Assembly (NCBI GenBank): GCA_005656395.1
Contig: SRSI01000009.1
Location: 248,001 to 312,000, forward strand
DNA from: Strongyloides papillosus
Taxonomy: Eukaryota > Nematoda > Chromadorea > Rhabditida > Strongyloididae
DNA length: 64,000 bases
Direction: 5' to 3'
Both the position numbers and the translations under genes were made by a program. The notes beneath the pieces were generated by a model, which had not been told where the DNA came from, did not search any database, and saw only the letters and a list, made by a program, of their open reading frames with translations. Below are positions 1-11,655 of the stretch, piece by piece. The stretch's first letter is position 1; each line of letters starts with the position of its first letter.

Positions 1-748
1 TGTTTTTTATTCAATATCCAAGGGAATTTGAATTTCACGATCACAACAAATATGTGGATAAAAATATTTATCAATGATGTTCTTTTTTGTTTCTGTTTTC
101 CACAATTTTCCAGAAAACAACAAATACTTTTATATTGTATATATGAAAGTGTTGATATAGCATTTAATGTACTTAACGATTATATACATGTATTATGAAG
201 TTATAATACCAACATGTCCTATTTGAACAATAATTAATGATCCCTTTTTTGCATGTTTCAGCTATTCGTGTAAACACTGTTCTTCTTCATTGTGAATTAA
301 AATTTTTTATCTATTATTAAATAATAATCAAAAATATAAATTTATGATGTAAATTAACTAAATTTTTTGTTGACATTCAACTTTTTTATCTTCAATTTTG
401 TGTTCTCTTAATGTTTTTAAATACTGAGGATTATTTTTATATTTAAAAATAACTGACATATATAAGTTACTTTAACAAATGTATTCCTACTTTCACATTC
501 ATATAAGCAAAAGTAATTAATTATCCTCGAGCGGATTTTTTTAAAACTTTGTAATTCTCGAAATAATGATATATCATATTAAAATTAATGACTAAAATAA
601 CGATGTATTGCTCAAACATTAACACATACTTTTTAATGTATACATTTATTTCAACTAATTAAGAAAAATGAAAGTTAGGGGCAGCGTAAGATGATTTAAT
701 TAAAAATGCAGCTAATATAACTGTATCACTTAAAAATTAAGAATCAGA
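1..748. other. Intergenic, no gene seen
   Basis: AT-rich sequence at the left edge. I see no coding exon, RNA gene or clear repeat. It lies 3' of the flavin oxidoreductase gene, so its right part probably holds that gene's 3' UTR. A gene cut by the window edge cannot be excluded. Confidence 0.5.
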
Positions 749-2166
749 TTAATCATATAATTCATTGTAATCAACATGAAGTAATCCGTTAATTGGTTTA
801 CCATCTTTATATGTTGCCATTAATCCATTGACATATTCATCAATTTTTTGTATATATTTTTCAGCAATTTTTGGATCACTTAAGTCCATTATTTCATGGC
901 TTGGATTATTATTACAATCCTTTATTGGTTTTTTACTCATCTGAATCATTTGTGATCCACTACAAATATTTGTAAATGCAAATCCTTTTGGTTCAAGTAA
1001 ATTAATAGGAGCTGAGGTTACTTCATTATTAAGTATTTTTAATGGGAAATCTGGTTCAGCAGTGGCTGGTCTTCCAAGACCAATACCATCTGTAGAACCA
1101 TATTCGATACTTGAAACCATTCCTTCAACTGTTCTAAAACCTCCAGTTAAATAAATTTTAGCATTTTTAACGTTTTCTTTTATTGATTTGGCAAATACTT
1201 CAAAATAACCTTCTCTTGTTGAGTTTGATGGACACTCCATAACCCATTTTTCATATGTACCACCACTTAATTCAATAAAATCAAATCCAACCTCATCTAA
1301 TTTTTTTGCAATCTCTACAGCTTCCTCTGTTTTCAATCCTTTATTCTGAAACTCAACGGAATTCAATTTAATACCAACTACAAAACCTTTATCCTCTGGA
1401 ATTCTTCTTCTAATTTCATTATAAATTTCAATAATAATTCTCATCTTATTTTCAACACTACCACCATATTCATCAACTCTATTGTTAGTTGTGTTTGATA
1501 AAAACTGAGCCAATAAATAACCATGAGCAGAATGAATTTGAACACCATCAAATCCACATTCATAACAATACTCTGCAGCATAAGCGAATTTTTTAACTAT
1601 TTTTGTTTCAATTTCCTCCTTAGTTAATGGTATTGGTTTTCCAAATGTCAACCATGGTTTTGGGGTACTTGCTAATTGAACATCACCAGATGAATATGGG
1701 GTTTTGTTAATTGAATATGGTGTTTGCCTTCCTCCATGTGATAATTGAGCAATCATTAGAGCACCGTCACCTTTACCAGCTTCTGCTAGTTTTTTAAACA
1801 TCTCTCTTCTTTTTTCGGTATCAAGATGTTCCTCGATAATCATATTACCAATAGATTCTAGATGATTTTCATCTACCTGAAAATTCCCAGTTAAAATTAC
1901 CCCAAAGCCACCGTTTCCCCATTTTTGGTATAAGTTGACAAGACTGTCATTAGGTATTCCTGTATCAATATCATCTGGAGACCATTTTGCTAATTTCTCT
2001 GTTAATGCAGACTTAAAAATAGAATTAATTAGTATAAATCAAAAACAAAAATAATTACTTTTAAAAATCTGTTTCTAGCAATTCTTTTGGATGTAGGAAA
2101 AATCAATGATTCGCCAAGGATTGATGAAGATACGATTTTTTTTGAAGGAATTCTTTGAAGAACCAT
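749..2166 (-). CDS. NADH:flavin oxidoreductase (Old Yellow Enzyme family)
   Basis: Predicted 456-aa FMN-dependent oxidoreductase with a TIM barrel. Two exons: 2166-2059 (36 codons, starting MVLQRIPSKK) and 2011-749, joined in phase 0 across a 47-bp GT..AAG intron. The longest intron-free frame begins only at 1843 and misses about 90 N-terminal residues, including the family-like NRFLK-SALTEKLAKW stretch and a WGNGGFGVILTGN strand. Family motifs are present: AQLSHGGRQ near residue 125, the paired active-site histidines in QIHSAHGYLLAQFLS near 195-210, and GLGRP near 370, where this family binds the FMN phosphate. Nematodes carry several members related to bacterial and fungal enoate/NADH oxidases; the natural substrate is unknown. 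No mitochondrial or signal peptide is obvious, so a cytosolic location is inferred. The family call is firm; exon 1 is supported by splice borders and family likeness. Confidence 0.9.
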
Positions 2167-3173
2167 ATTTAAAATAATGCAACAACCTTAATTATGAAAA
2201 GTAAGAATCAATATTACAGTGCATTTCGTTTGTCATGAAGGGAAATTATATTAAACAAAGTTTATTTACCTTTATTATTACATTTTACAAACAAAATCAC
2301 GTCATTAAAGCAGTTTTTATAAATTTTTACAACATTAAGTTGATAAGAAAACTTTTAATCTAAATTAATTTGAATTCCTCTCGAAATTTAATATAAACTT
2401 ATTCACTTTGCTCTGATAAAAATTAGATAATTTGTATATGATAATGATACTCGATTTAATGGAAAAAATGGAGTGTGTATAATTTGAATTTTTTGCATAA
2501 AAAATAAAATAAATAATGAATCAAAAATTTGCACATTTTTTTTTAAATTATATACAATCAGTATTTAATTAATTTTAAAGCATAAAGATTAATAAAATTT
2601 CCAATTCCAATATTTTGTTTGTTTAAAAACAATTTATCAGATTATTTTTCCAATGATATTGTTATCATTTAAATATATATGAATTATAATATTAAGAAGT
2701 TTACGCTATAACCAGTTTTGGTGAATAAATATAACATTTATTAAAATTTATTATAATTTTTAATGACTACAATTTTACATCTCTAAAACGATTAATTTCG
2801 TATGACTTTTATTATCAATTAATATAATTGAGACAATTTTATAGTAGTCGACACATTTAGGAAGGTGAAAAGAGACTTATATAATTTGGCTAATAATATA
2901 TTTCCAATAGACGAAATTTTTTTCTCCATACAACTATCAAAATCCTAGACAGTAGAAATTAAAAAATTTACTTGTTATTGCACTTATAAAAAGTAGTTAA
3001 AAATGATAACAATACTTTTAGCAGTTTCTTAATAACCACATTGTCAAAAGTTTCTAATGAACTTGTCAAAATGTCAAATATTTTGCACTGGATTTTCAAG
3101 AATCTACCTCAACAAATTTTCATATAAAAGGAATTAAGATTCTGAAAAAAATCATCATATCGTTTTATTAAAT
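2167..3173. promoter_or_regulatory. Divergent intergenic region; TATA-like box for the Cys-rich gene
   Basis: Separates two divergently transcribed genes. A TATAAAAG sequence at about 3123-3130 lies 44 bp before the ATG at 3174 and is a plausible core promoter element for the Cys-rich gene. Nothing else recognisable is seen; the rest is AT-rich with short A and T runs. Confidence 0.45.
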
Positions 3174-3852
3174 ATGTCTAAAATTTCAAACTTTCAATTA
3201 GCCTTCTTTTTTACCATAATCGTCCTTCTTTATTCATCACCAATTATGAAAAAAGATGATAATTACACAAACGAAAATACTGGTCAAATAATGTTATCTA
3301 ATGAAACTGGACTTGTTGATACATTAAATTTCCCAATAAACACATCTAATTCAACTGAACTTACAAGAGTTAAAAGACAGGGAGGTGGTTGTGGATGTGG
3401 CTGTGGATGCTGTTGTTGTAGACCGTAAGATAAGATTATTATTTTCTCTATTAAATTTTAATTATTATAGAAGATGTTGCTGTTGTAAGAGATGTTGTTG
3501 TTGTACTACATGTTGTACCACAAGATGTTGCTGTTGTAGACCGTTCGTTTTTTACAAACCAACTTTACAATGTTATTGTATAATTCTTTTTCAGATGTTG
3601 TTGTTGTAGAGGTTGTGGATGTGGTGGTGGATGTGGTGGTGGTTGCGGTGGTGGATGTGGTTGCGGTTGTGGATGTGGTGGAGGAATGGGACGTAAAAGA
3701 CGTTCTTTAGAAGCACTTACTCATCAACATATGAATAAAATTGCATCAGAAAAGAAAAATGAAGTATCATTTGATGATGGTAGTATAAAAGAGTTGTCTG
3801 AAGAAAAAAATGATGTTGAAATTTCTAAGCATGCTGATGAAAAAAACAATTG
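3174..3852 (+). CDS. Secreted Gly/Cys-rich proprotein with CCCC clusters
   Basis: Three exons: 3174-3424, 3471-3542 and 3595-3852, all joined in phase 2, giving about 193 aa. The order is a hydrophobic N-terminus (FQLAFFFTIIVLLYSSP), an acidic/Asn-rich pro-region with N-glycosylation sequons, then VKRQ, then a core made almost only of Cys and Gly (repeated CGCGC, CCCCRP, CCCCK, CGGGC), then GRKRRS and an acidic Lys-rich tail ending KHADEKNN. The basic VKR and RKRR sites bracket the core and look like proprotein-convertase sites. Exon 2 is 72 bp, a multiple of three, so skipping it would keep the frame. Similar Gly/Cys-rich secreted proteins occur in nematodes, but I cannot name a characterised orthologue. 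A structural (cuticle or secreted matrix) or metal-binding role is possible and unproven. Confidence 0.85.
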
Positions 3853-5020
3853 AAGTAAATAATTTATAAAATTGAACATATATATTTATTCAAGGACTAC
3901 TTGATTTTGTTTCAAAGAAACTTGAAGGTCATGTTCTTCTGATTATCATATGTTTTTATTATATATATTATCGTAAAGTAAATATTAACTTTAATATTAG
4001 CTAGTCAATAAAAGAATTTAAAATAACACATTTTATTATGATAGTTTTAATATCAATATACCAAAAAAATGATCTATTGATTAAAAATACCTGCCATTGA
4101 CAAAGGGGTTTTACCTTAACTTGAACACATTATCAACTCTCTCTCATAGTATCGGTATTTAATAGTTATATCTTCTTAGATTTTCAAACTAAAAGGGTTG
4201 TCTTTTTTGACCTCGAAATGACTACATACACATAAGTTTGCAAATCTTTCCCATCACTACATTTTCGGTTATAGCTCATTCTCTTTAAATATTATTCTTT
4301 CACTTAAATATGATTCAATTATTTTATTATTTTATATTTTTTTGATTGTAAAGATACACTTTCTAATTGAAAATGCATATTTTATCTTGCCTCCTACATA
4401 ATATTATCATATGGTAAAAATGTTCATTTACAACACACTGATGACTAAAATTGAGTGAGTAATAGTATAAGTGCAAAATAAATGATTATATCATTCCCTA
4501 TTTCAGAATAATAGTATAACGTAAAAGCTTACATAAAATAGTATTTTTATTATATTTTCCTTTTGACCGATTACGTTTAATTTTTTTATTGTAATCAAAT
4601 ATTGTTAAATCATTAATTCCTTAATAATCCAATGCCTTTTTTTATCATTTATTCAATGTCATATAGTTGATTGTACATACAATATATGTTCAAATATATT
4701 CCTCAAAAATATTTTTACGTGTTCCTTCTTTATATGTTTTATGTGATATATTAAATAATTATTACATAATCATGCTAAAAAAAAGACGTATTTTTTTTGT
4801 CGATGACTCATTTTTATATATAACTTTATATAAATCAATTTTATATGCTTTGTATTAAAAAATAAAAGACATTTTATGTGATTCAACGATTTATTACATT
4901 TGTATAATTTTATTTCCAGTTATCTGTATATTTTTATACTTTTTTATAATTTTTTCTAGACAATATTCAATAAAATATAATTTATTTCCTATCTATCTAG
5001 TATATAAGAGATTAATAAGA
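3853..5020. other. Intergenic, no gene seen
   Basis: AT-rich spacer of about 1.2 kb between two plus-strand genes. A 63-codon frame near 4667 has the Ile/Tyr/Leu-rich composition of random AT-rich translation and is not called. TATATAAG at about 5001-5008 lies close to the kinase ATG and could be a TATA box. Confidence 0.5.
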
Positions 5021-6857
5021 ATGTCTCCTACATATGCCAAAACACAAGAGATAAATGGTAGTTATTCTAATAAGCCGGTCCCACTAATATCTTTTGAAAA
5101 TACAGAGACTCTATCAAATAGAAATAAATTTACAACAAATGCGAACATCGGATTACCTGCTGACATGACAACATCAACGGTCAATGGACCTATAATACCA
5201 AGGGCATTGAAATCACAAAATTCATCTGTTAGGTATATTAAATTACGAAATTTTTATTTATAAAGAAATGACTCATATAAAGATTAAAAAATTACTCTAT
5301 CCAGTTATATAATATATTCCATTTTTAATTCTTATTATATAAAATTATATATTTTAGAATATGTCCTAATAGTGAAAGAAGACAATTAGAGAGAAGAAAT
5401 ACCCAGTATGATAAATTCGTAAATGAAAGTTCAAAGAAGAATAATATAGATTTTTCTGTTAATTGCACACCTATGAGAACAAATCGTGGTTATAACAATC
5501 ATAATATTTCACCCTCATCTATGAATACTTCATCATCCACATCAGACTACAAATTTCAGTCATTTTATGATACCTCGAAACGTTTTGAGAGAGCAGATTT
5601 AACACATGCATCAAGGATTAGTCTTCTTTCAGATAAGACTGATAGTATATCACAACTAATGAATGATTCCGTCTTAATGGGACAATATTCTATTATTAAA
5701 ACATTAGGATATGGAAATTTTGCTAGTGTCAAACTGGCTGAACATTGTGTCACTAAAGTACAAGTAGCTATAAAAATTATAAAAAAAGCTGATTTGAATG
5801 AGGAGTCTATGTGTAAAATGAGAAAGGAAATTGAAGTATTAAAAAAGATAAGACATCCAAATATTGTTGAGTTATATCAAGTTATTGAAAATGATAAAAA
5901 AATTTGTCTTGTAATGGAGTATTGTCCTGGTGGTGAATTGTTTGATTATTTAGGGAAAGTAAAACGTTTCTCTGACAATGAGGCTAGAAAAAAATTTAGA
6001 CAAATTGTTAGTGCTGTTCAATACCTTCATCATAATGGTATTGTACACCGTGATTTAAAGGCAGAAAATATACTTTTAGATGATGAAGGAAATATTAAAG
6101 TTGCTGATTTTGGTTTTGCAGATTTTTGTCACGAAGGTTGTTTAATGGATCAGTTTTGTGGTTCACCACCATATGCAGCACCGGAATTATTTCAAGGTAT
6201 TAAATATATCGGCTTTAAAGTAGATATATGGAGTTTGGGAGTAATATTATTTGCCTTATTAACAGGTGGATATCCATTTCATGCAGATGATTTAGGTGCT
6301 TTAAAAAAACGTGTAATATCTGGTCGCTATAATGTACCATATTATGTATCAGTATCCTGTGTTCAATTATTACGAAAAATATTAATTTTAGATCCATTAA
6401 AAAGAGCAACAATAGATAACATCGGTGAATCAAAGTAGGTTTTTTTTAATCCTTTGTTTATCTATTTATCTTTTAGGTGGTTGAATGAGGGACCTTCTAA
6501 ATACGAACCATATATTGAGAGAAAAGAGGAAATGTTTGATGAAAAAAGAATGATAACAATGTTAAATTTAGGATATTCACAGAGTGATATTTCCGTTTCA
6601 GTTTTACAAAAATTACATAATTCAGTATATGCATTATATACATTATTAGGAAAACCAACAAGTATGATTAATGTTGAGGAAGAATTTAATAAATATTCAC
6701 CATCATCTGATAAACAGTCAGCCCAATTCAACAAGTCAAAAGATCTCAATCTTTACTTTGATAAGGTATTTTATTTCATTTTTCTTACATCCCTTTATCT
6801 AACATTTTTTTCTTATAGCTCAATGTTTTTTGTCAGTATAAGGAGTCAAGTGTATAA
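5021..6857 (+). CDS. MARK/PAR-1-like Ser/Thr kinase, Gln in place of T-loop Thr, no KA1 tail
   Basis: Four exons: 5021-5232, 5358-6434, 6477-6765 and 6819-6857, with phases 2, 2 and 0, giving about 538 aa. The first ~175 residues are low-complexity and Ser/Thr/Asn-rich. The kinase domain follows: Gly loop LGYGNFASV (about 186-194), AIK lysine near 210, HRDLKAEN near 301, DFG near 321 and CGSPPYAAPELF near 338. A UBA-like segment (MLNLGYSQSDISVSVL, about 458-473) lies C-terminal to it, as in MARK and other AMPK-related kinases. In MARK kinases the residue just before FCGSPP is the Thr phosphorylated by LKB1; here it is Gln336 (LMDQFCGSPP). The protein ends soon after the UBA-like segment, so the KA1 domain of PAR-1/MARK is absent. 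It is probably a divergent lineage-specific paralogue rather than PAR-1 itself. All catalytic residues are present, so activity is expected. Confidence 0.9.
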
Positions 6858-7029
6858 ATAATACTGTCTTCAAGTGTACGAGTATTATGTATTTTAATTC
6901 ATATAAAAGTGTAGTTGTTAATTTAAAAAGAATATAACTTAAGAAGTAGTAATGTTCATTTTTTCAAAATTATTTTTAAAAACTTTAAATTATACAATCA
7001 ATAAAATAAATTTACTGAATATTATCAAA

Positions 7030-7731
7030 TTATGATAGAAGTGTATTTTTGATATAACGAGTATCATGCAAATTTTGACACTCAACTGGTAATTTCAATA
7101 AAGCATTCTTGTCTGTTAATGAATACATTTCTTCTGCCTGACGAAGATTTATTTTTAATAATGTATCTTTAACATCGGGGCAAGCATTAGAAAGCTCTTT
7201 AAAATAACAAGTATTGGAGCATTCTAATTGTTTACATAATATTCTTTCTTTATCAGTTTTAGCATCTTTTCTAATTTTAACAATATCACTACACTTCTCT
7301 TCACACCTCAAATCAGCTGTAGGAGCGGCCTTCTTTAAACATTCCATATTTTCTTCAATTTCTAAAATTAAATATATTTAATTATATATTTAAAATATTA
7401 ATTCTTAATTACCTTCTTCAAAATCTATACAATAAAGACGATAAAAACTTGTAGCAGTGTAAAAAGTTTTTTGATCATTTAAATCACACTTTTTAGAACG
7501 CTTAGCTTGCTCTTCCAATATATCACAACTTTTTTCATAATTCTTCATTAAATATGAAAAATTTTTTTTTATTTTTTCTATTGGTTTTATACATTCTTTG
7601 AGGCAAGGACTAACATCTTTAAAAAAATTGTATATAATTATTTAAAAAAAAAGTTATTTACCACATAATACAAATGATATTATAGTAAAAATAAAGATAT
7701 AGACTTTTAATATTTTAAGAAAATTATTCAT
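7030..7731 (-). CDS. Small secreted Cys-rich protein, possibly CPG4/DUF19-like
   Basis: Three exons: 7731-7662, 7616-7413 and 7361-7030, with phases 1 and 1, giving 201 aa. The N-terminus is a strong signal peptide (VYIFIFTIISFVLC), and exon 1 ends right at its predicted end. The mature part has about 12 cysteines in a spaced pattern: PCLKEC, SCDILEE, KKCDL, LYCIDF, MECLKK, RCEEKC, LCKQLEC, NTCYF, NACPD and a final LPVECQNL. That pattern resembles the nematode DUF19 or chondroitin-proteoglycan-4-like secreted domains, but I cannot separate the two by eye. The protein has no membrane anchor and is probably exported. The gene is convergent with the kinase, leaving about 170 bp between stop codons. 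Confidence 0.8.
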
Positions 7732-8553
7732 TATAAGTTATGGGTATTATAGTGAATGAGAGTAAATCAAGTATTGTACATCCATATTGATAAAAAGGTT
7801 ATTAGGTCAATTTATAAATTGAAGGTTGTTGCAAATATACCTATAAAAAGTTTTTTTTTATATACTCTGTATAATAAAAGAATGTTCGTGTTATTTGATT
7901 ATATAAAATTTTCTAAACTTTTTATTATATTTGTGATAGAAATGATAAAATATATAAAATAATATTTATAATTAATCATTTTTATTTTTAGTAATCCAAT
8001 TTTTAGAATTTTATTAGTTAATTATTAATAAAATATATTTATTTTTTTAATTTTCTTCATCAAATTGATATTTGGACACTAAAAGTATATCATTAAAAAT
8101 GTAAAATTAGCTTCATTTTGCTTGATGTCCTTACTTATAATTATAACTTTAAATGCAAAATTTTTTATAAAATTATTTAACATCTTTTAAAATATTCTCC
8201 TGACATAATCGTGAGAAAAACCAACGGAAAAATTATTAGATTTATTTTTTTACGGTATCAAAAATCTGGATGTTTTTCTTATTCATCAAAACACAATTGG
8301 AAATTTTTTAGACTGGAAAAAATTATGTTAGGTATTTTTGTTTATAAAACACTAAAGAATTATTAATAACTTTAAAATAAAAATATTATTTAAAATGCAA
8401 AACTGTTGTTATTAAAAAAAATTATATTTTCCCCATTATGAAAAAAATAATTGGAAGTTTTTTTTGTAATTATTTATAAAAAAGTTATTTATAAACGATA
8501 AAAAATATTATGTATGTGAAGATACTAACTAAATTAAGAAAAACAAACTAATT
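7732..8553. other. Intergenic, no gene seen
   Basis: Very AT-rich spacer with many A and T runs. A 68-codon frame near 7756 looks like chance translation (Ile/Lys/Tyr-rich, no conserved motif). It must hold the promoter of the Cys-rich secreted gene and the 3' UTR of the receptor gene, but no element is recognisable. Confidence 0.45.
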
Positions 8554-9528
8554 TTATGATTTATAAAAGCTTTTTAATACGTTATGATTTGGTGGTGTCC
8601 ATTTAGTTGGCTGCCCTATTGAAGTGACAATTGTAAATTTTCTTCCTAGTATATATTTGTAAAACCATGAAAAAAAATCTTCTCTAATTTTTCTACTAAG
8701 AAAAATCATCAAATAAGCATGAATGCAACTTAACATCGGTAGCATATAAAAGAAATAATAATTCATTAAATTTCTTAGTCCTCGATCTTGATAAATTGCT
8801 GACTTTAGCCGTATTGTTTGTTGAATTGATGTTATATAAAGAAAAGTACAGGTTATGAGTGTAAAAGCAAATAAGCATATTTTATTTTTTCTTTTACTTC
8901 CTACTGCTGATTTCATTATTTTACTGTATTGAAGACATATCTTGAAATTTAGTATTCCTGTTCCGATTGCCGAAATCCAAGAAATTGTTGTAAGGCAAAT
9001 ACTATCAAAAAGTGAATAAATCCATTCCGATTTTGTAAAATACCATATAGGTATAGATGAATCATATACAAAAACTGCATCAACAAAATATAAATGAGAG
9101 AAAAGACCAAAGCATACAATAGTTTGAGTTATAACAATAGCGATTGCAAAATTTGATGTCCAATTATTTTTATAATATATTGGATTTGCCATTGTCATGT
9201 ACCTATTTAAAGTAATTAAAAAATTTCCTGTTATCGTTAACGAGGTAAATTGATAAAAAACAAGTCTATATAATATTGTAACCCAAAAATTTTCCTGGAA
9301 GTAATCTCTTAACCAACCCCATATGGCAATTTTTCTAAAAAATATGACTGATGAAGCAGACACCAAATCACATATTCCATTGAACGTAAATTGAATTATA
9401 AATGGAAGTGAAAAGAATTCTTTGTTTTTCTTGTAGTGTAGATTAAGGTATATAATAATAATAAAATATAAAGTAAAGCTAAATATTTCAAAAGATAGCA
9501 AAAGTTTTTCTTCAATTGGGAACGGCAT
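8554..9528 (-). CDS. Serpentine chemoreceptor-like 7TM protein (Srg/Srv type)
   Basis: Single uninterrupted frame of 324 aa. Seven hydrophobic segments can be counted, beginning with SFTLYFIIIIYLNLHY and ending with YYFFYMLPMLSCIHAYLMIFL. After the third segment comes ITLNRYMTMANPIYYKNNW, which matches the LNRM-type motif at the TM3/loop-2 border of nematode Srg and Srv receptors rather than the DRY of classical GPCRs. The tail is short and basic (SRKIREDFFSWFYKYILGRK). These families detect chemicals or pheromones in sensory neurons in C. elegans; the ligand here is unknown. Choosing between Srg and Srv needs a profile search. Absence of introns is unusual for these families but not diagnostic. 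Confidence 0.8.
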   Translation of the reverse strand: MPFPIEEKLLLSFEIFSFTLYFIIIIYLNLHYKKNKEFFSLPFIIQFTFNGICDLVSASSVIFFRKIAIWGWLRDYFQENFWVTILYRLVFYQFTSLTITGNFLITLNRYMTMANPIYYKNNWTSNFAIAIVITQTIVCFGLFSHLYFVDAVFVYDSSIPIWYFTKSEWIYSLFDSICLTTISWISAIGTGILNFKICLQYSKIMKSAVGSKRKNKICLFAFTLITCTFLYITSIQQTIRLKSAIYQDRGLRNLMNYYFFYMLPMLSCIHAYLMIFLSRKIREDFFSWFYKYILGRKFTIVTSIGQPTKWTPPNHNVLKSFYKS

Positions 9529-10197
9529 AATAGAATGACAATAATACGCAATTAATAATTACTTTAAATAGAAATTTCTATAATAAAAAAATTTATTATG
9601 TTCTCACCATATCCCCTTTTCAAACGTTTCCGATTTTTATGAATAAATAACCAAAAGATGTATTTTTTTATAACATTTGGGGTGGATAGGTGTCAGGCAT
9701 TAACATTTGTGCCCAGAATTAGCTAAATTACTTTTAAAAAGCATCCTTTTTTGGCTCTTTCTTAGTACAGTTTGACACAGAAGATAAAGTTTTTATTAAG
9801 TTGATAGAATGAGATGGTTTATAGAATATTAAAAGGTCCAATATCATAATAGGGGAAAAACACGATATTAAGGATATTAATTCTAAACTGCCCAAGTTAT
9901 GAACCAGAAGGAATTGTATTTTTTATAAAAGAATAATTCTAAGTGGAATACTTGAAAATTAAAACAAAATTCAGAAGAAGGAGTGCCTTTTGGTAGGATT
10001 TTTTAAAAAAAGACACGAACAAGGAAGCTACTTAATATTCTTGTCGGTAAATTTTTTTTATTAATAAATATAATTAAGAATGGCAATAAATAAAAAGAAA
10101 TAATTTCTTTAATTTAATATATGAAAAAGAAACATTCCATATAAAGATAATTATAATAATTAATTTTAAAATATTATTACATTTTGTTCAAAGTTCT
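9529..10197. other. Intergenic, no gene seen
   Basis: Spacer of about 670 bp between two minus-strand genes. Slightly less AT-rich around 9610-9800 than its surroundings, but no open frame, hairpin or repeat stands out. Confidence 0.45.
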
Positions 10198-11655
10198 TTA
10201 AGTTTTAATATTATCTACGCTTATTTTGACATCAAATTCTTTTTCATTTTTTGATATGTAGACTTGTCCAGTTTGTTTGCCCTTCATATGTCGTGGAATT
10301 AAATAAAATATTATAAATAATACGTACTAAAAGAGTTTTATTAAATTAATATTTCAATTAATTATTAATTAGACTTACATATATAGCACAAAATGCTCCA
10401 AATATCAATATAGCATTTGAGTAACGAAATGTTTCAACTAAAAATGCTCCGATTGTTGGTCCTATAAATGCTCCAAGATAGAAGGAACCAGCAAAGGTTC
10501 CTGATACAACACCACTTGTATCCATATTATCAGAATAATTATGTTCTTTTACAACAATAATCATACATTGTTTAAAACACGGTACAAATAAAGCTGCTGC
10601 GGATGCACCTTGTAAAAATAGTGAAAATACTATTGAATATATATTAATTTCATAAGGCAAAAAAGGTGCTGGTGCTAGAATAATACATGATATAATTAAG
10701 CCTATATTTCCAAAAATTAATAAATAATTAGTTAGCATATATTTGTCTATAAGTGTTCCCAAGAGTGGAGCAAAACATGAGTATGATCCACCAATTATAA
10801 GGAATAATAAACCTAATTGTGAATGTGTATAACCAAAATTTTCAACAGCAACGGGAAGTGTTGGATCATGAACAGCTAATAATACACCAACGAGAAATAC
10901 TGATATAAACATAAACCATATATCTTTTATTCCAAATAATTCTTTAAAACCAAATGATGCATCTTCCTCAGAGTCATCTGATTCTTCATCTGTTATATAA
11001 AAATATGACACAATAGCATTTGCTCCTAATAATAACCCAATCATATAAAAGGGTAATTTATATCCACCGACATCGTATAATATTCCACCAAACAATGGTC
11101 CTAATGTATATCCAATACCTGCACATGTTTCTGTTAAACCAAGCATTGAAGATGATAAATCAGGAAATTTCTTGGTTATAATAGCAAATGTACAGGTAAA
11201 ATACATTGCATTACCAAGTGATTGAAGTAGACGTAGGATAACTGATGTATAAAAAAATATATCCGAATCATTAATTTCAATTGTAAAGGCAAAGGCAAAT
11301 GTTCCAATGGTTGAGAATAATAAACCAAAAGCGAATAATTTTTTCGTTCCAAATATTGGAATCTATATTTAGTATAATTAATTAAACGATAAAAAATTAA
11401 AGAACTTACAAATTTCCCAATAAAAGGTGATGCAATACAACTTAATAAATTGAATACTCCAAAAACAATCCCACTTTCATTTAAAGTCATTCCTTTATCA
11501 AATGCTACATGATTATAGAATGGTGCAATACAACTAAATGCCATTGGAGCAGAGGCATTACTTATCATTAAAACAATAAGTAATATCCAATCACTTATAT
11601 GTAAGGAACGGAATGATCCATGTTTTGGATTAGTATCAGTATTTTTATTTGTCAT
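10198..11655 (-). CDS. MFS transporter, SLC18B1-like vesicular amine/polyamine type
   Basis: Three exons: 11655-11410, 11362-10379 and 10326-10198, all phase 0, giving 452 aa with about 12 membrane segments. The last exon is short but supplies the final hydrophobic segment (YVLFIIFYLI) and a basic cytoplasmic tail ending VDNIKT. Motifs of the SLC18 branch of the major facilitator superfamily are seen: GIVFGVFNLLSCIASPFIGK in TM2/loop 2, LGLTETCAGIGYTLGPLFGG with YDVGGYKLPF in the first half, and a second-half copy GLLFLIIGGSYSCFAPLLG. The closest vertebrate type is SLC18B1, a vesicular polyamine transporter; substrate specificity cannot be read from sequence. An acidic loop (DEESDDSEEDASF) lies between the two halves. 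Two intron-free frames meet near 11200; they are parts of this one gene. Confidence 0.88.

Noticed and set aside
4667..4858. 63-codon plus-strand frame
   Set aside because: Composition of random AT-rich translation, no motif, no splice or signal context.
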